A DNA stretch of 64,000 nt from the NCBI GenBank assembly GCA_003225295.1, contig QHYZ01000048.1, forward strand, positions 1-64,000. The letters are read 5' to 3'. Origin of the DNA: Acidobacteriota bacterium. GTDB lineage: Bacteria; Acidobacteriota; Terriglobia; Acidiferrales; UBA7541. Below the pieces are notes generated by a model. That model saw only the letters and a list, made by a program, of their open reading frames with translations, had not been told where the DNA came from and made no database searches. Positions 16,165 through 24,431 of this stretch are shown one piece after another (the stretch's first letter is position 1; each line of letters opens with the position of its first letter). A program made the position numbers and the translations under genes.

Positions 16165-16707
16165 ATGAGAAAAGAATTTGCAGTTTTGGCAGTGGGATGT
16201 CTGACTCTGGGCCTCATGGCGGCGCTGGGGTCAGCGCAGGGCGATAAAGCTTCGAGACCGAGTCCGCCGGCGCAGGCCACGTTTGACTTGGGGGGCGGCA
16301 AGACGATTACTGTGGACTATTCGAGCCCTCGAGTACGGGGGCGCAAGATTTTTGGCGAGCACGAGCCTTATGGGAAGGTTTGGCGCGCCGGAGCGAATGA
16401 GGCGACGACCTTTGTCACCACAACGGACTTAATGGTAGGCGGGGCGCACGTTCCGGGCGGCAGCTACACCATTTTCGCGATTCCAAACCCGGATAAGTGG
16501 ACTCTGATCATCAGCAAGAAAACCGGTGAGTGGGGCACGGATTACCCTGGGCCAGAGAATGATCTGGCACGTGTGGATATGAAGGCTTCGAAGTTGCCTT
16601 CGCTAGTCGAGAATTTCACTATCGCCTTTGACAAGACGGCTACCGGCTGCACGCTGCGGATGGACTGGGAGACGACCCGGGCATCCGTGGAAATCACCAA
16701 GATGTGA
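16165..16707 (+). CDS. DUF2911 secreted protein
   Basis: A 180-residue protein with a signal peptide (FAVLAVGCLTLGLMAALGSAQG) and the DUF2911 core: VDYSSPRVRGRKIFG, YGKVWRAGANEATTF, VPGGSYTIFAIP and WTLIISKKTGEWG. The family is frequent in Acidobacteria and Bacteroidetes and has no assigned function. The start at 16165 follows GGGGGAGAAG. A terminator lies shortly after the stop. Confidence 0.85.
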   Translation: MRKEFAVLAVGCLTLGLMAALGSAQGDKASRPSPPAQATFDLGGGKTITVDYSSPRVRGRKIFGEHEPYGKVWRAGANEATTFVTTTDLMVGGAHVPGGSYTIFAIPNPDKWTLIISKKTGEWGTDYPGPENDLARVDMKASKLPSLVENFTIAFDKTATGCTLRMDWETTRASVEITKM

Positions 16708-16734
16708 CCGCCAGCAATCTCCCGAGACGAAAGA

Positions 16735-16772
16735 AGGCGCGTCCGGCAGTTCGGGGGCGCGCCTGATTTTTT
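16735..16772 (+). terminator. Intrinsic terminator after DUF2911 gene
   Basis: AGGCGCG (16735-16741) pairs with CGCGCCT (16758-16764), followed by GATTTTTT. Its arms and T-run favour the plus-strand gene; the EamA gene converges from the other side. Confidence 0.75.
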
Positions 16773-16824
16773 GTCGCCAGCTGGGTTAGCACGACCCGAC
16801 CGTCAGTGCCGTGAGGAATCGAAG

Positions 16825-17787
16825 CTAGGAGGCTTGCTGAAGGCGGGCCATGCCGCGATCGACGAGCATGACGGCGACGATGACCATGGCGGTGGAGAAA
16901 AGCACGTTTAACGTGACGGCCTCGCCGGCGAAGAGCCAGCCGAGCAGGACGGCGACAATAGGATTGACGTAAGCGTGGGTGGCAACGAGCGTGGGAGAGT
17001 AGTGCTCGAGGAGCCAGTTGTAGGCCGTGAAGGCCACGAGCGAGCCGAACAGGATGAGATAGCCGAGCGCCAGCCATGAACGCATGGAGACGGAGGCGAA
17101 CGAAAATCCGCGGTACTCCCCAACAGCCGTTCCGGCCAGGAGCAGTTGCACGGAACCCGCCAATAATGAAAGTGCCGACAACAGAAGTGGATGTCCGGAG
17201 AGATGCGACCGCCTGGAGTAGACAATTCCCACGGACCAGGAAAGTGCGCCCAACACGACCGCCAGCGAACCGACAAACACGCCGGGGCCAGAATTCAAAG
17301 CGCTGCGGCCCATCAGCAGGCCGACGCCTCCGAATCCCAGAAAGATTCCAGCCAGAAGCGAAGCATTCCAGCGCCACTGCCGGGCAGCGATAGCGGTGAG
17401 CAAGAAAACCCAGATGGGTTCGCTGGCAATGAGCAGAGAGGCAAGGCCAGACGGTACTTTTTGTTCCGCCCAATGAAGCGTGCCGTGGCCGATCAAAAAG
17501 AAGAATGCGCCGATAATGATGCTGGCGCGAACCTGCGCCCAGGTGGGCGAAAGATGTTTTGCCAGGCACCAGATGAGCAGAATCGTGCCGGCGATCAAGT
17601 GGCGGAAGCCGGCGGTGTAGAGTGGGGGAATCGTTTCCACGGCATAACGAATCGCCAGGTATGTGGAGCCCCAGATGAGGTAGATGGAAAGAAAGGAAAA
17701 GACGACGAGGGCGCGATTCAATCGCGGCCGCGTAGGGGTTATGACGCCCGGGACTTCTTGAATGACTACGGCGGATTTCATGGACAT
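16825..17787 (-). CDS. EamA/DMT-family transporter (YedA-like)
   Basis: A 320-residue integral membrane protein with about ten transmembrane segments in two EamA repeats. The first repeat opens IWGSTYLAIRYAVETIPPLYTAGFRHLIAG and includes GTLHWAEQKVPSGLASLL; the second includes HAYVNPIVAVLLGWLFAGE. Members export amino acids, metabolites or drugs; the substrate here is unknown. The start at 17787 (an ATG at 17781 is also possible) omits about 28 upstream residues that are not family-like. It is divergent from the CGNR regulator, which may control it. Confidence 0.85.
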   Translation of the reverse strand: MSMKSAVVIQEVPGVITPTRPRLNRALVVFSFLSIYLIWGSTYLAIRYAVETIPPLYTAGFRHLIAGTILLIWCLAKHLSPTWAQVRASIIIGAFFFLIGHGTLHWAEQKVPSGLASLLIASEPIWVFLLTAIAARQWRWNASLLAGIFLGFGGVGLLMGRSALNSGPGVFVGSLAVVLGALSWSVGIVYSRRSHLSGHPLLLSALSLLAGSVQLLLAGTAVGEYRGFSFASVSMRSWLALGYLILFGSLVAFTAYNWLLEHYSPTLVATHAYVNPIVAVLLGWLFAGEAVTLNVLFSTAMVIVAVMLVDRGMARLQQAS

Positions 17788-17839
17788 CGGTTCACCAATC
17801 GGCGGTAACGAAAGCCGCGTACGGCTCTTCCCGCCTGTG

Positions 17840-17868
17840 TTGCTGTAACGCCCTATCGCTGCTATACT
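17840..17868 (+). promoter_or_regulatory. Sigma70-type promoter of CGNR gene
   Basis: TTGCTG at 17840-17845 and TATACT at 17863-17868 are separated by 17 bp. The same AT-rich block reads GTATAGC on the other strand and could be the -10 of the divergent transporter gene. Confidence 0.5.
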
Positions 17869-17925
17869 CATTACTAAAGCATAGGCGGTTTCTTGTAACG
17901 AGTCAAACTCATTTAAGCCATTACG

Positions 17926-18537
17926 ATGAAAGCATCACGCAACAACTTCCACGCGGCGGGATTCGGCAAGGTCGCCCCCTGGGTTGATCTCGCCAACAGC
18001 GAGGAATGGAACGGCTTTGGGAAACTCACCGATCACCTTGCAAACGCGCCTTGGCTCGCCACCTTCCTCAAGCATTGGAACCTTCATCCCCTTGCTTCGA
18101 AAGACGTTCCGCACCGCAAACTGGTGCAATTGCGCGTTCTGCTGCGCCGTGCCGCAGAAAAGCTAGCCGCGGGAGGCTCCCTAAATGCCAGAGAGCTTTC
18201 TAGTCTGAATCAGGCATTGAACGTACCGGGGCGGCAGAAGCTAGTACAGGGCCAAAATGGGTTCCGCGCCGAAATGGTTCCGCTGCACAATGATTGGAGT
18301 TGGGTCATTCGACGGATAGCGGCATCCTTTGCAGAGATGCTGGCGAGCCGCGAGGTGGAGCGCATCAAAGTCTGCGCCAATTCCGGTTGCCGCTGGGTAT
18401 TTCACGATCCGACCAAAGCCAGGACCAAGCGCTGGTGCAACGACCGCACCTGTGGCAACCGCGCCCGCGTGCGCCGTGCCCGAGCGGCACAAAACAAACC
18501 TGACGAAGAAATTCCTCCAGTCCCCAGGCGCACATGA
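17926..18537 (+). CDS. CGNR zinc-finger (ABATE-domain) regulator
   Basis: A 203-residue protein. The N-terminal part (about 15-140) is the ABATE-type stress-induced domain. The C-terminus is a CGNR zinc finger with Cys150, Cys155, Cys171 and Cys176 followed by GNR, then a basic tail (RARVRRARA). Such proteins are presumed DNA-binding regulators. It is transcribed away from the EamA transporter from a shared 138-bp region, so it is a likely regulator of that gene. The ligand is unknown. Confidence 0.83.
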   Translation: MKASRNNFHAAGFGKVAPWVDLANSEEWNGFGKLTDHLANAPWLATFLKHWNLHPLASKDVPHRKLVQLRVLLRRAAEKLAAGGSLNARELSSLNQALNVPGRQKLVQGQNGFRAEMVPLHNDWSWVIRRIAASFAEMLASREVERIKVCANSGCRWVFHDPTKARTKRWCNDRTCGNRARVRRARAAQNKPDEEIPPVPRRT

Positions 18538-18553
18538 ATCTGCTGATCTAAAG

Positions 18554-19165
18554 TTAGGAATTCTTCCGGCGCACGAGCGCGAGAAACTCGTCGCGGGTCT
18601 GCTTATTGTGACGGAAAGCGCCGAGCATGGCGCTAGTGACGGCCTGCCCATGCTGCTTTTCGACTCCGCGCATTTGCATGCAGAGATGGCGAGCTTCGAT
18701 AATCACGCCGACACCCTGAGGAGCGATTTTTTCCTCGATGGACTTGGCGATCTGGCTGGTCAGGCGCTCCTGAATCTGCAGGCGGCGCGCGAACATGTTG
18801 ACCACGCGGGCGATCTTGCTGAGCCCTAGCACCCGCTTGTCCGGCAGATAGGCCACATGGGCCTTGCCAAAGAACGGTAGCAGATGGTGCTCGCAGAGGC
18901 TGAAGAACTCGATATCCTTCACGATGACCATCTCGTCATAGGCCACGCTGAACGTCGCACCATTCAATACATGATCCAGGTTCAGGTGGTAACCGCTGGT
19001 CAAATACTTGAGCGCTTTCTCGAAACGCTCCGGCGTTTTGCGCAGCCCTTCGCGATTGGGGTCCTCTCCAATGATCTTGATGATCTCGCGAATGTGGAAG
19101 GCAATCCTGCGCGCGTCGAGTTCCTTATTGTCATTCAACAGAATTTCTTCGGTTGGTTTGGTCAC
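18554..19165 (-). CDS. folE: GTP cyclohydrolase I (GTG start, coupled)
   Basis: A 203-residue type I GTP cyclohydrolase: [37 protein letters not shown] with the Cys/His zinc ligands, and [11 protein letters not shown] with the third ligand. It converts GTP to dihydroneopterin triphosphate, feeding folate, queuosine or tetrahydrobiopterin routes. The GTG at 19165 overlaps the stop of the upstream PTPS gene as GTGA, so translation is coupled. A longer in-frame reading overlaps that gene and is not family-like. It is the last gene of a four-gene operon. Confidence 0.94.
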   Translation of the reverse strand: MTKPTEEILLNDNKELDARRIAFHIREIIKIIGEDPNREGLRKTPERFEKALKYLTSGYHLNLDHVLNGATFSVAYDEMVIVKDIEFFSLCEHHLLPFFGKAHVAYLPDKRVLGLSKIARVVNMFARRLQIQERLTSQIAKSIEEKIAPQGVGVIIEARHLCMQMRGVEKQHGQAVTSAMLGAFRHNKQTRDEFLALVRRKNS

Positions 19166-19620
19166 CGCTGCTTCCCTTCTACGTTGTCCCCCGCGTACTC
19201 GAAGCTGTTGTTTGCGGTTTCTTGGACGCGGATGCGTTCGAGCTTCGCTTTGGGGAAGGATTTGAGGCGCTGAAAGATCTCCATGCACAAATTCTCCGTG
19301 GTGGGCACTTTTTCGCGAAAGGCGGAGACATCTTCGTTGAGCGACTTGTGATCGAATTCCTCGAGCACCTGGCGTTCGACGAAGGCGTCCAGATCGGCCA
19401 GATTCGCGATCATGCCCGTGGCCGGGTCAACGTCTCCCGACATGCTGACTTCCAACACGTAATTATGGCCGTGGCCAAAGGGATTGTTGCATTTCCCAAA
19501 GACACGGCAATTTTCCTCTGCGCTTAGATGCGGGCTATGCAGCCGGTGTGACGCCGAGAATCGATACCGGCGGCCCAGTTCAATTTTGAGCGCGTTGCTC
19601 ATGGCCTGCCTGCTGCTCAT
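19162..19620 (-). CDS. 6-pyruvoyl-tetrahydropterin synthase-type enzyme, copy 2
   Basis: A 152-residue PTPS/QueD-family protein. [17 protein letters not shown], then [14 protein letters not shown], supply the zinc-binding histidines and catalytic cysteine. [13 protein letters not shown] and DHKSLN follow. The CNNPxGHGHNY form and overall wording match mammalian PTPS (tetrahydrobiopterin synthesis) better than bacterial QueD. The start overlaps the stop of copy 1 by four bases. Product could be 6-pyruvoyl-tetrahydropterin or 6-carboxy-tetrahydropterin; no queC or queE lies nearby. Confidence 0.85.
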   Translation of the reverse strand: MSSRQAMSNALKIELGRRYRFSASHRLHSPHLSAEENCRVFGKCNNPFGHGHNYVLEVSMSGDVDPATGMIANLADLDAFVERQVLEEFDHKSLNEDVSAFREKVPTTENLCMEIFQRLKSFPKAKLERIRVQETANNSFEYAGDNVEGKQR

Positions 19621-20048
19621 GCTTTACCTGCTGCGCTGGCGCCGTTACGGTAGCAATCGGCGAAGAGGTCGGGCGACTCGTATAGGCGCACGTGATGCAA
19701 CCGGCCTTGCGTGATTTTCGGTTCCAGCAACTGCCAGATGATCCGGGCGATGTTCTCACAGGTCGGAATCTGTCCGGCCAGTTCAGCCACCTCGTAATTG
19801 AGATGACGATGATCCATGCGCTGCATGATTTCGCGTTCGAGAATCTCTTTTAGTTCTTTCAGGTCCAGGACCATGCCGGTCACCGGATCGGGCTGGCCCT
19901 CTACGGTTACTTCCAGCGTGTAATTGTGCCCGTGGCCATGAGGGTTATTGCATTTTCCAAAGATTCGCCGGTTCTCCTCAGGCGAAAGATTCGGGTTGTG
20001 ATATACGTGCGAGGCAGCAAACTCGATCTTTCGCGTAAGAAGAATCAT
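19617..20048 (-). CDS. 6-pyruvoyl-tetrahydropterin synthase-type enzyme, copy 1
   Basis: A 143-residue paralogue of the next gene. It has FAASHVYHNPNLSPEEN, FGKCNNPHGHGHNY (cysteine and zinc histidines), DPVTGMVLDLKEL and DHRHLNYEV. The two copies are clearly diverged, so they are not a recent duplication and may form a heteromer or act at different steps. The ATG at 20048 overlaps the upstream glycosyltransferase stop by four bases. A longer reading upstream lies inside that gene and is rejected. Confidence 0.85.
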   Translation of the reverse strand: MILLTRKIEFAASHVYHNPNLSPEENRRIFGKCNNPHGHGHNYTLEVTVEGQPDPVTGMVLDLKELKEILEREIMQRMDHRHLNYEVAELAGQIPTCENIARIIWQLLEPKITQGRLHHVRLYESPDLFADCYRNGASAAGKA

Positions 20049-21133
20049 GAGGGTTCGCTTATCTCGTCGATTCCGGCGGCGCCAACGGAGTACTCTCGAC
20101 CTTTCCATTGGATTCTTCCATTAACATGGCTCCGGTAGGACGCCCACAGCACCGCTACATACAACGCCACGGCAGGCACATAACAAAAGATGAAGGAGAA
20201 GGGGAAATGGTTACGAGCCAAATCAAGGCCGTAGCTAGTTTGGCGAGCAATGAGCAGCAAAAATCCCAGGAAAAGCAGAAAAGGATACTTCAATCCCATG
20301 CCGATCAGCAGCAACGGAATCCAAGGGAGACTTGACTCCGTCTCGCGGACAACCGCCCACGGGGTGCCGCCCATCAAGCGATATAGGTTCTTTTTCCAGC
20401 CCTGCCACATCCCTTGGAACGAGCGGTACATTCTTACTCGAACAATGCCGTTGCCGGACCCGAACCAGATGCGCTGGCCCGCGGCCTTCACTCTCCTGGC
20501 GAGGGCCACGTCTTCCAGGACCTCCCCGGCGACGCCGGTGTGGCCGCCGATGGCGTCGTACACATCGCGGCGCATCATCAGAAACTGGCCGTTTGCGGCA
20601 GCAACAGGTGAGTTTGGGTCATTCACTTGTTCGTACGAAAAACGCTTCGCCAGCCTCAGGTAGACATAAGGAATCAGGGATTTCTCGTACCACGTACCGG
20701 TGATCTGCTCGGGAGAAAATGAAACCAGAGCAGCGGTGTGTTCCTGCGCAATTCGGAGCGCCCCAGACACGGAATCCCGCTGATGTTCGGCGTCGGCATC
20801 GGTGAAAAGGAGCCAGGCACACTTGGCCTGCTGTACTCCGACCGAGAGCGCATGGTTCTTCCCAAGCCAGCCGTCGGGCAATCCGCCGGCTTCGAGCAGG
20901 CGCAAGTTTGAGATTTTCCCCATGAGGTTGGTCACGACGCTGGCGGTCCCATCGGTGGACTGATCATTCACCACCAGGATCTCTCCGATTTCCGGCTGGC
21001 TCGCCAAGGACGCAATGCACGCCGCTATGACCGCCTCCTCATTCCGGGCCGGAACGATAGCCGTGACGGAGCCCGAGGCGGCTGCCGCGACGGCTGGGCC
21101 GATGGGGGGTAGATGATGGGCGTTGTTATGCAT
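20045..21133 (-). CDS. Membrane glycosyltransferase, family 2
   Basis: A 362-residue GT2 enzyme: VTAIVPARNEEAVI, VVNDQSTDGTASVV, GWLGKNHALS, a DADAE metal motif, and VLEDVALARRVKAAG for the acceptor side. Three or so hydrophobic segments follow (about 270-340). The pattern resembles HpnB/CrtQ-type enzymes that act on hopanoid or carotenoid precursors. It leads the operon with two PTPS genes and folE, all joined by four-base overlaps, which raises a pterin-related acceptor as an alternative. Start taken at the ATG at 21133, without a clear ribosome site. Donor and acceptor are unknown. Confidence 0.8.
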   Translation of the reverse strand: MHNNAHHLPPIGPAVAAAASGSVTAIVPARNEEAVIAACIASLASQPEIGEILVVNDQSTDGTASVVTNLMGKISNLRLLEAGGLPDGWLGKNHALSVGVQQAKCAWLLFTDADAEHQRDSVSGALRIAQEHTAALVSFSPEQITGTWYEKSLIPYVYLRLAKRFSYEQVNDPNSPVAAANGQFLMMRRDVYDAIGGHTGVAGEVLEDVALARRVKAAGQRIWFGSGNGIVRVRMYRSFQGMWQGWKKNLYRLMGGTPWAVVRETESSLPWIPLLLIGMGLKYPFLLFLGFLLLIARQTSYGLDLARNHFPFSFIFCYVPAVALYVAVLWASYRSHVNGRIQWKGREYSVGAAGIDEISEPS

Positions 21134-21195
21134 TGCGTATTGGATGCCGAAGGATCATTTCCCGATTTGGGGCGATTGCGTTAGTATAGCATTTG

Positions 21196-21723
21196 ATGAG
21201 AATGGTTCGAAAAATCAGGGCCTGGGCGGCAGTTGGTATCGCCACGCTGGTTTTGGTGCTCTTCGCCATGCCCTCGTACCGGCAAGGCGAAGCCTCGATA
21301 GCGGGCAAGACCGCACAAGACTTTCCCCTGGAAATTTGGGGGAAACCAGGGCACCTCACCGATCTGAAAGGCAAAGTGGTCATACTGAATTTCTGGGCCA
21401 CCTGGTGTCCGCCCTGCATCGAGGAAACGCCGTCCCTCAACCGGCTTCAAAAGTACGTTGAATCGCGGAATGCGTTTATTCTGGGTGTGAGTGTCGACGA
21501 GGACCCCGTGGCTTACGAAAAATTTCTGAAGGAGCAAGGCATCGTTTTTCCAACGTTCCGCGAGCCCACGGGAAAACTGGCGCTCGACTATGGCACCCCC
21601 AAGTATCCGGACACCTATGTTATCGGCCGGCACGGAAAAATCTTGCGAAAGTTCTTGGGGCCCCAGCAGTGGGATTCACCGGACATGCTCGCCTACTTCG
21701 ATTCCATCCTGGGCAGCTCCTGA
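21196..21723 (+). CDS. TlpA/ResA-family thiol-disulfide oxidoreductase
   Basis: A 175-residue protein with an N-terminal membrane anchor or signal (about 10-27) and a thioredoxin-like domain of the AhpC/TSA-redoxin type. The active site is NFWATWCPPCIEETPSL, and the cis-Pro region is KYPDTYVIGRHG. It should act outside the inner membrane in cytochrome c or cofactor maturation. It is divergent from the GT2 operon. A TATAGC at 21185-21190 ends five bases before the ATG. Confidence 0.9.
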   Translation: MRMVRKIRAWAAVGIATLVLVLFAMPSYRQGEASIAGKTAQDFPLEIWGKPGHLTDLKGKVVILNFWATWCPPCIEETPSLNRLQKYVESRNAFILGVSVDEDPVAYEKFLKEQGIVFPTFREPTGKLALDYGTPKYPDTYVIGRHGKILRKFLGPQQWDSPDMLAYFDSILGSS

Positions 21724-21898
21724 AGCAGCCTAGAAGCGGCTGTTATCGAAACACAACAACAAGAGGAGAGTTTGAAAACAAGAGAAGCGGCTATGGCGCG
21801 TTTCTCGTCTGCGGCGTTTGCCTGTGCCCTGATCCAAACGAATCTTGGGCGGGCGGACGTCGACGGGAATGGCGGTTGATGATGTCCTGGTTCTCGAT

Positions 21899-23152
21899 TT
21901 ACTCGTAGCGCAGGGCCTCGACAGGGTCGAGCTTGGCGGCTTGCATGGCCGGGAGCCAGCCGCTGATCACGCCGACGATAACCAGAATGGCCGTAGACAG
22001 CATCATGGTTACGAACGAGAGCGTGAGCTTGATGTCCACTTTGCCGGAGTCGTCTTCGTAGGCGGGCCCGAGGAACGGCAGCGTGCCGATCGCTGCAGTG
22101 ATGGCCGCCGAGAGCATCATGCCAATCACGCCGGCGGCCAGCGTCATGACCAGTGCTTCCAGCAGGAACTGCCAGCGAATGTGAGATTTTCTTGCACCCA
22201 GCGCGCGGCGCAGACCAATTTCGCGGACGCGCTCTTCGACAGAGACGAGCATGATGTTCATCACCCCCACGCCACCGATGCCCAGCGTGAGTGCGCCAAC
22301 AAAAAAGAGCAGCGTTTCGATGCCTAAGGTGATTCCTTCATAGATAGGCTTGAACTCTTCGCGGCCGAACATGGTTATGGCGCGCTTGTCGTTTGGCGAG
22401 AAGTGCTGGCGGTTGGCGATGGCAGCGCGGAACTGCTGCATGGCGGCCGGTTCAAAATTCGGAGCAATCGGCTCAAAGAGCATCACACTGGCGTAGCGCG
22501 CGTCCCATAGGTCGCCTGCCGTGGTGTATGGAATGAACACCGACTCATCATCACTGGTGAAATAGTTGCTGTCGGAGAATTTTGTGTCCATGGAGCCGAC
22601 CACAGTGAATTTCACGCCGTCGACGCGCACCGTTTCGCCGATGGCGGGGGTGCCACTGAAGAGTTTCCTGCGCAGTATGGCGCCGAGGAATGCCACGCGG
22701 CGGCGTTCGGCGATATCCTCGGGAGAGATCCAGCGGCCTTCCATGGGAATTTCATTGCGCATTTCGCCATATTCAGGATAGACGCCGCGGATGGCGGTGT
22801 CCGAGAGCCTTTCATCGTGTGTAATGCCCTTCCACCGCACGGTCTCGCGCGTCACGCGCTTGACGAGTGGGGACTGGGCCTTCACCCAATCCGCATCCTC
22901 TTGTTCGAAACGCACCGTCTTGCCAGCGCGTTCCCCTCCGGCCTGCTCGCTGGTGGTTCCTGGCCAGCAGACCACGGCGCCCTTGCCAAAGACTTCGAAT
23001 GTGTACATGAGAACACCGCGGAAGCCCGAGCCGTAGCTGAGCAGGAGTGTTACCGCCACAATGCCCCACGCAATGCCGGTCATCGTGAGTAAGCTGCGGA
23101 CCGGATTGCGGCCAAGTGCGGCCCATGCTTCCCTGAAGATTTCGAGAAGCAT
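21899..23152 (-). CDS. MacB-type ABC transporter permease, copy 2
   Basis: A 417-residue permease with an N-terminal transmembrane segment (SLLTMTGIAWGIVAVTLLLSYG), a MacB periplasmic core domain (about 45-250) and a C-terminal FtsX domain with three segments, including VEERVREIGLRRALGARKSHI. It lacks the N-terminal ATPase domain of true MacB. Its start codon abuts the stop of the preceding permease at 23153, so they are co-translated and probably pair as a heterodimer. Substrate unknown; the family exports lipoproteins, peptides or drugs. Confidence 0.87.
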   Translation of the reverse strand: MLLEIFREAWAALGRNPVRSLLTMTGIAWGIVAVTLLLSYGSGFRGVLMYTFEVFGKGAVVCWPGTTSEQAGGERAGKTVRFEQEDADWVKAQSPLVKRVTRETVRWKGITHDERLSDTAIRGVYPEYGEMRNEIPMEGRWISPEDIAERRRVAFLGAILRRKLFSGTPAIGETVRVDGVKFTVVGSMDTKFSDSNYFTSDDESVFIPYTTAGDLWDARYASVMLFEPIAPNFEPAAMQQFRAAIANRQHFSPNDKRAITMFGREEFKPIYEGITLGIETLLFFVGALTLGIGGVGVMNIMLVSVEERVREIGLRRALGARKSHIRWQFLLEALVMTLAAGVIGMMLSAAITAAIGTLPFLGPAYEDDSGKVDIKLTLSFVTMMLSTAILVIVGVISGWLPAMQAAKLDPVEALRYE

Positions 23153-24409
23153 CTAGCCTCCCGCCTCAAACCGCAGCGCTTCGATAGGGTCGACGGAAGC
23201 GGCGCGATTTGCCGGATACAGAGCGGACAGGACGGCAATCAAACCGAGTAAAAAGATGGAGAGAACGCCAAGCTTCCAGCTTGTGAGCAAACCCGCAAAA
23301 AACAGGGGCATAGGCAGCAGATTCACCAGCGCGCAAAAGCCATAGGAGAGGAGCAACCCCGTGCCGCCACTCAAACCCACCACGATGATGGTTTCCAGGA
23401 AGAATTGGCGGAGGATGGATTCGCGAGTTGCGCCGAGGGCCTTGCGGACGCCGATTTCGCGGGTGCGCTCGCGGACCGAGACGAGCATCACGTTCATCAC
23501 CCCCAGGCCTCCCAGGAAAAGGGTGGCCACGCCGACCGCGCCCATGAAAACTTCCATTCCCACAATGATCATTCGATTGGCTTCAGCGTTCTTGACCGTG
23601 TCCCAAATACTGGCGGCCTCTTTGTCGCGCGGATCAAAGTTATGCAGGCGGCCAAGCGAGCGGCGAACCTGCTTCACACAGTCAGGATGCGTCTCCAGCG
23701 ACCAGGGCGCCACGAGCAAGCGGTCCACGCTGTGCTCGACCGCCGGCGGCTTGTTAGGAAAATCGCGGCGCATGGAATTGAAGGGGATGAAAATCTTGCG
23801 GACATCGGCGCCGTCGTAGCTGGAATTCTGTTCCTTCGGCTTCATCACTCCAATGACGGTATAGGGAGTGCCGTTCAACGAGATCGTCTGGCCAAGGGCT
23901 TCACGGTCGGCAAAGAGCTGCTTTTTCGCATCGCTGCCGAGAAAAGCCACGTTGCGTGCTTCAGCGTTGTCCTCCTCGTTGTAGAAGCGGCCGTGGGCCA
24001 CGGTGATGCTGCGAATTTCGGTGAACGGAGGCAGTGCCCCAACAGTCTGAAGATCTCCGCTGTTGAACAGGCTGTGCACCTGCACGTTGTTGCCGAGCTC
24101 CGGCATGACGTATTTGCAGGCCGGCGCTTCCTTGGCGACCTGGACATAGTCTTCCTCGTTCCAACGGATCAGACGGCCGGAGCGCGTACCTCCAGCTTGC
24201 ATGCTGGTGCGTCCCGCAAAAACGATCATCACGTCTTTGCCAAACGTTTCCTGGTTATTCTGAATCCCCTTGCCAAGACCCTCGCCGGCCGCGACCATCA
24301 CGGTAATGGAGATGATGCCCCAAGCGATGCCGAACATCGTCAGCATGGTTCGGCGCTTATGGGCCCAGAGCGTTGCCAGCGTGTCTCGCAGTAAGTCCTG
24401 GAATGACAT
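23153..24409 (-). CDS. MacB-type ABC transporter permease, copy 1
   Basis: A 418-residue permease of the same layout: first segment RTMLTMFGIAWGIISITVMV, MacB periplasmic core, then a C-terminal FtsX domain with VRERTREIGVRKALGATRESI. It lies 22 bp after the efflux adaptor gene and directly before the second permease. No ATP-binding subunit is encoded in the group, so an ATPase must be supplied from elsewhere. Confidence 0.87.
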   Translation of the reverse strand: MSFQDLLRDTLATLWAHKRRTMLTMFGIAWGIISITVMVAAGEGLGKGIQNNQETFGKDVMIVFAGRTSMQAGGTRSGRLIRWNEEDYVQVAKEAPACKYVMPELGNNVQVHSLFNSGDLQTVGALPPFTEIRSITVAHGRFYNEEDNAEARNVAFLGSDAKKQLFADREALGQTISLNGTPYTVIGVMKPKEQNSSYDGADVRKIFIPFNSMRRDFPNKPPAVEHSVDRLLVAPWSLETHPDCVKQVRRSLGRLHNFDPRDKEAASIWDTVKNAEANRMIIVGMEVFMGAVGVATLFLGGLGVMNVMLVSVRERTREIGVRKALGATRESILRQFFLETIIVVGLSGGTGLLLSYGFCALVNLLPMPLFFAGLLTSWKLGVLSIFLLGLIAVLSALYPANRAASVDPIEALRFEAGG

Positions 24410-24431
24410 GGCGCTCCGCCGGTAGATTGCA

